DNA of 64,000 nt, from assembly GCF_900460065.1 (NCBI RefSeq), contig NZ_UAVD01000009.1:1-64000 (forward strand). The letters run 5' to 3'. This DNA comes from Streptomyces griseus (lineage in GTDB: Bacteria > Actinomycetota > Actinomycetes > Streptomycetales > Streptomycetaceae). A model generated the notes under the pieces. It ran no database searches, was not told where the DNA came from, and saw nothing but the letters and a program-made list of their open reading frames with translations. Below, one piece after another: positions 61,166 to 64,000 of the stretch. Made by a program: the position numbers and the translations under genes. Numbering within the stretch: the first letter of the stretch is position 1; the number at the start of each line of letters is the position of its first letter.

Positions 61166-61472
61166 ACCGCTTCGCTACCCGGCCCGGGGACGATCAAGCA
61201 GCCGGCCGGCGTATGTCCCACCGGCGCCGGGGGCGTCCGCCCGCCGGGCCGCTCGGGCCGGGTGCGGGCCCGGCGGGCCCGGTCAAGGGGCAACGGAGGG
61301 CGAACGGCGCGTCGCGAGGGGCGTGAGCACGTCGGATCAGTGCCCCCTTCGCCATCGCTCGCGCCCTGCCGGGCGCCCCGCGGCGCAGCGAGGATGGGCC
61401 GACCGCACCAGATCCCGGCTGCTCCGCGCACCCGCCGTCCGGCGGGTGGACCCGCGGTGGAAGGAATCCACG
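61166..61472 (+). other. 307-bp divergent region with structured leader before mfnB-type gene
   Basis: No gene is seen. Two hairpin-forming stretches lie on the mfnB side: imperfect pairing of CATCGCTCGCGCC (61353-61365) with GGCGCAGCGAGGATG (61382-61396), and a perfect 9-bp inverted repeat CACCCGCCG / CGGCGGGTG (61429-61437, 61440-61448) 11 bases before the ribosome binding site. They may form a regulatory leader. Confidence 0.5.
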
Positions 61473-62225
61473 TTGCTGCTTCTCATCTCCCCGGACGGTG
61501 TCGAGGAAGCCCTCGCGTGTGCGACGGCGGCGGAACACCTCGACATCGTCGATGTCAAGAAGCCCGACGAGGGGTCGCTCGGCGCCAACTTCCCGTGGGT
61601 CATCAGGGAGATCCGCGCGGCGGTGCCCGCGGACAAGCCGGTGTCGGCCACCGTCGGGGACGTGCCCTACAAGCCCGGCACAGTGGCCCAGGCGGCGCTC
61701 GGCGCGGCCGTCTCCGGAGCCACCTACATCAAGGTCGGCCTCTACGGATGCGCGACGCCCGACCAGGCGATCGACGTCATGCGGGGAGTCGTCCGGGCCG
61801 TGAAGGACTTCCGGGCCGACGCGTTCGTCGTCGCCTCGGGGTACGCGGACGCCCACCGGATCGGCTGCGTCAACCCGCTCGCGCTGCCCGACATCGCCCG
61901 CCGCGCGGGAGCCGACGCGGCCATGCTCGACACCGCGATCAAGGACGGGACCCGGCTGTTCGACCATGTGCCGCCCGAGGGCTGCGCGGAGTTCGTGCGG
62001 CTGGCCCACGAGGCCGGTCTGCTCGCCGCCCTCGCGGGCAGTGTCAAGGCCGCCGACCTCGCCACGCTGACCCGCATCGGGACGGACATCGTGGGCGTGC
62101 GCGGGGCGGTCTGCGAAGGGGGCGACCGCGACGCCGGGAGGATCCAGCCGCGGCTGGTGGCCGCCTTCCGGGCGGAGATGGACCGGCACGCCCGGGCGTT
62201 CGCGGCCGCCCCGGCCGCGAGTTGA
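61473..62225 (+). CDS. mfnB: (5-formylfuran-3-yl)methyl phosphate synthase (MfnB type)
   Basis: A 250-residue TIM-barrel protein beginning [14 protein letters not shown], the classic start of MfnB. The family joins two glyceraldehyde-3-phosphate molecules into 4-(hydroxymethyl)-2-furancarboxaldehyde phosphate, the furan of methanofuran. Residues matching those I recall as essential in the methanogen enzyme are present with a constant +2 offset: Asp27 and Lys29 ([15 protein letters not shown]), Lys87 (YIKVGLYG), Asp153 and Lys157 ([15 protein letters not shown]). TTG 61473 fits GGAAGGA seven bases upstream. It overlaps the aldehyde dehydrogenase gene start by 4 bases. Such a gene is unexpected outside methanogens and methylotrophs. 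Confidence 0.9.
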   Translation: MLLLISPDGVEEALACATAAEHLDIVDVKKPDEGSLGANFPWVIREIRAAVPADKPVSATVGDVPYKPGTVAQAALGAAVSGATYIKVGLYGCATPDQAIDVMRGVVRAVKDFRADAFVVASGYADAHRIGCVNPLALPDIARRAGADAAMLDTAIKDGTRLFDHVPPEGCAEFVRLAHEAGLLAALAGSVKAADLATLTRIGTDIVGVRGAVCEGGDRDAGRIQPRLVAAFRAEMDRHARAFAAAPAAS

Positions 62226-63637
62226 CCGCCGGCGTGGAGCCGCACCTGCGCCGTCCCGGTCGCGCACTCCGCGGTGAGCGTTTCACCGTCCTCGATCCGG
62301 CGACGGGCGAGCCCTTCGACGAGGTTCCCGACCAGCAGGCGAAGGAGCTGGACGCCGTGGTCGCCCGCGCCCGCGAGGCGTGGCCGGGCTGGCGGGCCGA
62401 CCCCGCCGCCCGCAGCGCCGCGCTGCTCGCGTCGGCCGACGCCGTGGAGGCGGCCGGGGCGGACCTCGCTCCCCTGCTCACCCGTGAGCAGGGCAAACCC
62501 CTGGCCGAGTCGTACGCGGAAGTCGCCCGCACAGCGGCCCGCCTGCGCTACTTCGCCGCGTGCGTCCCCGAGACCCGTACGATCGACGACGGGCGGGCGG
62601 TGCACAGCGAGGTCCGCTGGCGGTCGCTCGGGCCCGTCGCCGCCATCGTCCCGTGGAACTTCCCGCTCCAGCTCGCCTCCGCGAAGTTCGCGCCCGCGCT
62701 CGCGGCGGGCAACACGGTGGTGCTCAAGCCCTCCCCGTACACGCCCCTGGCCACCCGGCTGCTGAGCTCCGTCCTGTCCGCCGCCCTCCCCGAAGGCGTG
62801 CTGACGACGGTCACCGGGCGTGAGCCGCTCGGCGCCTGCCTCGCGTCGCATCCGGGGATCCGCCATGTGACCTTCACCGGTTCGGTCGCCGCCGGGCGGG
62901 CCGTGGCGGCGGGTGCGGCGTCCGGTCTCGCCCGGGTCACCCTGGAGCTCGGCGGCAACGACGCCGCCGTCCTGCTGGACGACGTGGACGTGGAGCGGAT
63001 CGCGGACCGGCTGTTCTGGGCGGCTTTCCGCAACTGCGGGCAGGTCTGCATGGCGGTCAAGCGGGTCTACGCCCCGGCCCGGCTGCACGCGCGGGTCGTC
63101 GAGGCCCTGGCGGAGCGGGCGAAGCGCGTGGTCGTCGGAGCCGGTCTCGACCGGGCCACGGAGCTGGGGCCGCTCAACAACGCCGCCCAACTGGCGCGGG
63201 TGGAGCGCTGCACGGCCAGGGCCCTGGCGGACGGGGCCCAGCCGGTGGCCGGCGGCCACCGGCTGGACCGGCCGGGCTACTTCTACGCCCCGACCGTCCT
63301 GTCCGACGTCCGGCCCGACAGCCCGGTGGTGACCGAGGAGCAGTTCGGTCCGGTGCTGCCGGTGCTGTCGTACGGAAGCCTCGACGAGGCCGTCGAGGCG
63401 GCCAACGCCACCCGGTTCGGACTCGGCGGCTCGGTGTGGGGGACCGATCTGGACCGGGCCGAGGCCGTCGCCGACCGGCTGGAGTGCGGGACGGCCTGGA
63501 TCAACCACCACGCCGAGCTGTCCCTCGCCCAGCCCTTCGCCGGTGTCAAGGAGAGCGGCGTCGGTGTCGCGGGCGGGCCGTGGGGCCTGTACGGGAACCT
63601 GAGACCGTTCGTCGTCCACCGTCCCCGGGAGGTCTGA
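62222..63637 (+). CDS. NAD(P)-dependent aldehyde dehydrogenase
   Basis: A 471-residue aldehyde dehydrogenase: [34 protein letters not shown] (substrate/NAD region, about residues 142-175, quoted as VPWNFPLQL and [14 protein letters not shown]), general base in [12 protein letters not shown], catalytic Cys in CGQVCMA (about 282), and [10 protein letters not shown]. It oxidises an aldehyde to the acid. Translational coupling to the MfnB gene (TTGA overlap) suggests that the formyl group of the furan phosphate or a derivative is its substrate (inference). A GTG at 62234 is an alternative start. Confidence 0.9.
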   Translation: MTAGVEPHLRRPGRALRGERFTVLDPATGEPFDEVPDQQAKELDAVVARAREAWPGWRADPAARSAALLASADAVEAAGADLAPLLTREQGKPLAESYAEVARTAARLRYFAACVPETRTIDDGRAVHSEVRWRSLGPVAAIVPWNFPLQLASAKFAPALAAGNTVVLKPSPYTPLATRLLSSVLSAALPEGVLTTVTGREPLGACLASHPGIRHVTFTGSVAAGRAVAAGAASGLARVTLELGGNDAAVLLDDVDVERIADRLFWAAFRNCGQVCMAVKRVYAPARLHARVVEALAERAKRVVVGAGLDRATELGPLNNAAQLARVERCTARALADGAQPVAGGHRLDRPGYFYAPTVLSDVRPDSPVVTEEQFGPVLPVLSYGSLDEAVEAANATRFGLGGSVWGTDLDRAEAVADRLECGTAWINHHAELSLAQPFAGVKESGVGVAGGPWGLYGNLRPFVVHRPREV

Positions 63638-63639
63638 CG

Positions 63640-64000
63640 ATGAGGTTCGGCGCGGCGGTACTGCGCGATTATGAGGCCCCGTTCGCCGTCGAGGAGGTGA
63701 TCCTGGACGCGGGGCCGGCCGAAGGCGAGATCCTGGTCCGCATCGCGGGTTGCGGGCTGTGCCGGACCGATCTCGCCGTACGCCGCTCGGCGGGCCGCTC
63801 TCCGCTGCCCGCGGTGCTCGGCCACGAGGGGGCCGGGGTGGTGGTGGAGACGGGCGGCCCGGACACCGGCCTGGCCCCCGGTGACCACGTGGTGCTGAGC
63901 TTCGACTCCTGCGGGCGGTGCCGGAGCTGCCTGGGCGGGGCCCCCGCCTACTGCGACCGGTTCGCCGCGCTCAACCTCTTCGGGGGGCGCTCCGAGAGCC
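63640..64000 (+). CDS. Zinc-dependent alcohol dehydrogenase, N-terminal part
   Basis: The gene runs off the right edge; 120 codons are visible. MRFGAAVLRDYEAPFAVEEVIL, then GCGLCRTDLAV (catalytic zinc Cys), GHEGAGVVVETG (catalytic His-Glu) and the structural zinc loop CGRCRSCLGGAPAYC identify a medium-chain zinc alcohol dehydrogenase, closest in pattern to aryl-alcohol/S-(hydroxymethyl) types. It starts 2 bases after the aldehyde dehydrogenase stop (ATG 63640, RBS GGGAGG), so it is in the MfnB operon, interconverting the furan aldehyde and alcohol (inference). Confidence 0.88.
   Translation, partial: MRFGAAVLRDYEAPFAVEEVILDAGPAEGEILVRIAGCGLCRTDLAVRRSAGRSPLPAVLGHEGAGVVVETGGPDTGLAPGDHVVLSFDSCGRCRSCLGGAPAYCDRFAALNLFGGRSES

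Noticed and set aside
1-64000. CRISPR arrays, insertion sequences, prophage, tRNA or rRNA genes
   Set aside because: No regularly spaced repeats, transposase or integrase motifs, tRNA cloverleaf or rRNA-like conserved stretches were noticed.

Overview
The window is about 64 kb of very GC-rich, gene-dense DNA. It has GTG and TTG starts with GGAGG-type ribosome binding sites, stop/start overlaps of 1 to 4 bases, long GC hairpin terminators, an IdeR/DmdR-type iron box and SigB-type promoters (GTTT, 14-15 bases, GGGTAA/C/T). Together with the gene families this points to a Streptomyces chromosome. I see no insertion sequence, prophage, CRISPR array, rRNA or tRNA.

Left part (1-18 kb): the tail of an IclR regulator, an FdhF/YdeP molybdopterin oxidoreductase, a ClpC-like AAA+ unfoldase with a tiny downstream gene, and a PadR regulator upstream of an acyl-CoA dehydrogenase with a 20-bp palindromic operator. 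A stress block follows (8.1-16 kb): two GAF-ANTAR paralogues flanking a STAS protein, a lysine/arginine-rich small protein, a DUF5709 protein and a SigB/SigF-family sigma factor. Close matches to the SigB promoter consensus precede both the small-protein gene and the sigma gene, so I infer autoregulation. An overlapping operon of a methyltransferase, a CDGSH protein and a haem-oxygenase-like redox protein follows, then an AlkD-like repair protein and a TetR/MFS efflux pair.

Middle (18-45 kb): a xanthine-dehydrogenase-type operon (2Fe-2S, FAD, molybdopterin, XdhC) faces a TetR gene with two matched operators 33 bp apart. Next is a complete sialic acid locus: NanE, NanK and NanA under a GntR regulator; a secreted sialidase with a CE7-type esterase; a second GntR/FadR regulator; a Tat lipoprotein peptide-type ABC transporter whose second permease is fused to an ATPase; and a second NanA-like lyase. 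Three initiating promoters share the operator core AGACGT(A/C)AGATGTC, tying the block into one regulon. A glycerol module (aquaglyceroporin, GlpK), a small orphan protein, a GNAT acetyltransferase, a secreted NlpC/P60 hydrolase and a BlaI/M56 sensor pair follow.

Right part (45-64 kb): a siderophore uptake locus (two FecCD permeases, AraC regulator, binding lipoprotein, and a siderophore-reductase protein fused to a methyltransferase-like domain) lacks its own ATPase. Then come a Ser/Thr kinase with a PQQ-type sensor region, an orphan peptide-binding lipoprotein, an MpaB/DUF2236 oxygenase with a TetR regulator, an OFA-family MFS carrier with an overlapping 47-residue small subunit, and an acyl-CoA dehydrogenase. 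At the edge, a gene for a (5-formylfuran-3-yl)methyl phosphate synthase (MfnB) is translationally coupled to an aldehyde dehydrogenase and followed 2 bases later by a zinc alcohol dehydrogenase, a potential furan-forming pathway that is the most unexpected feature here.
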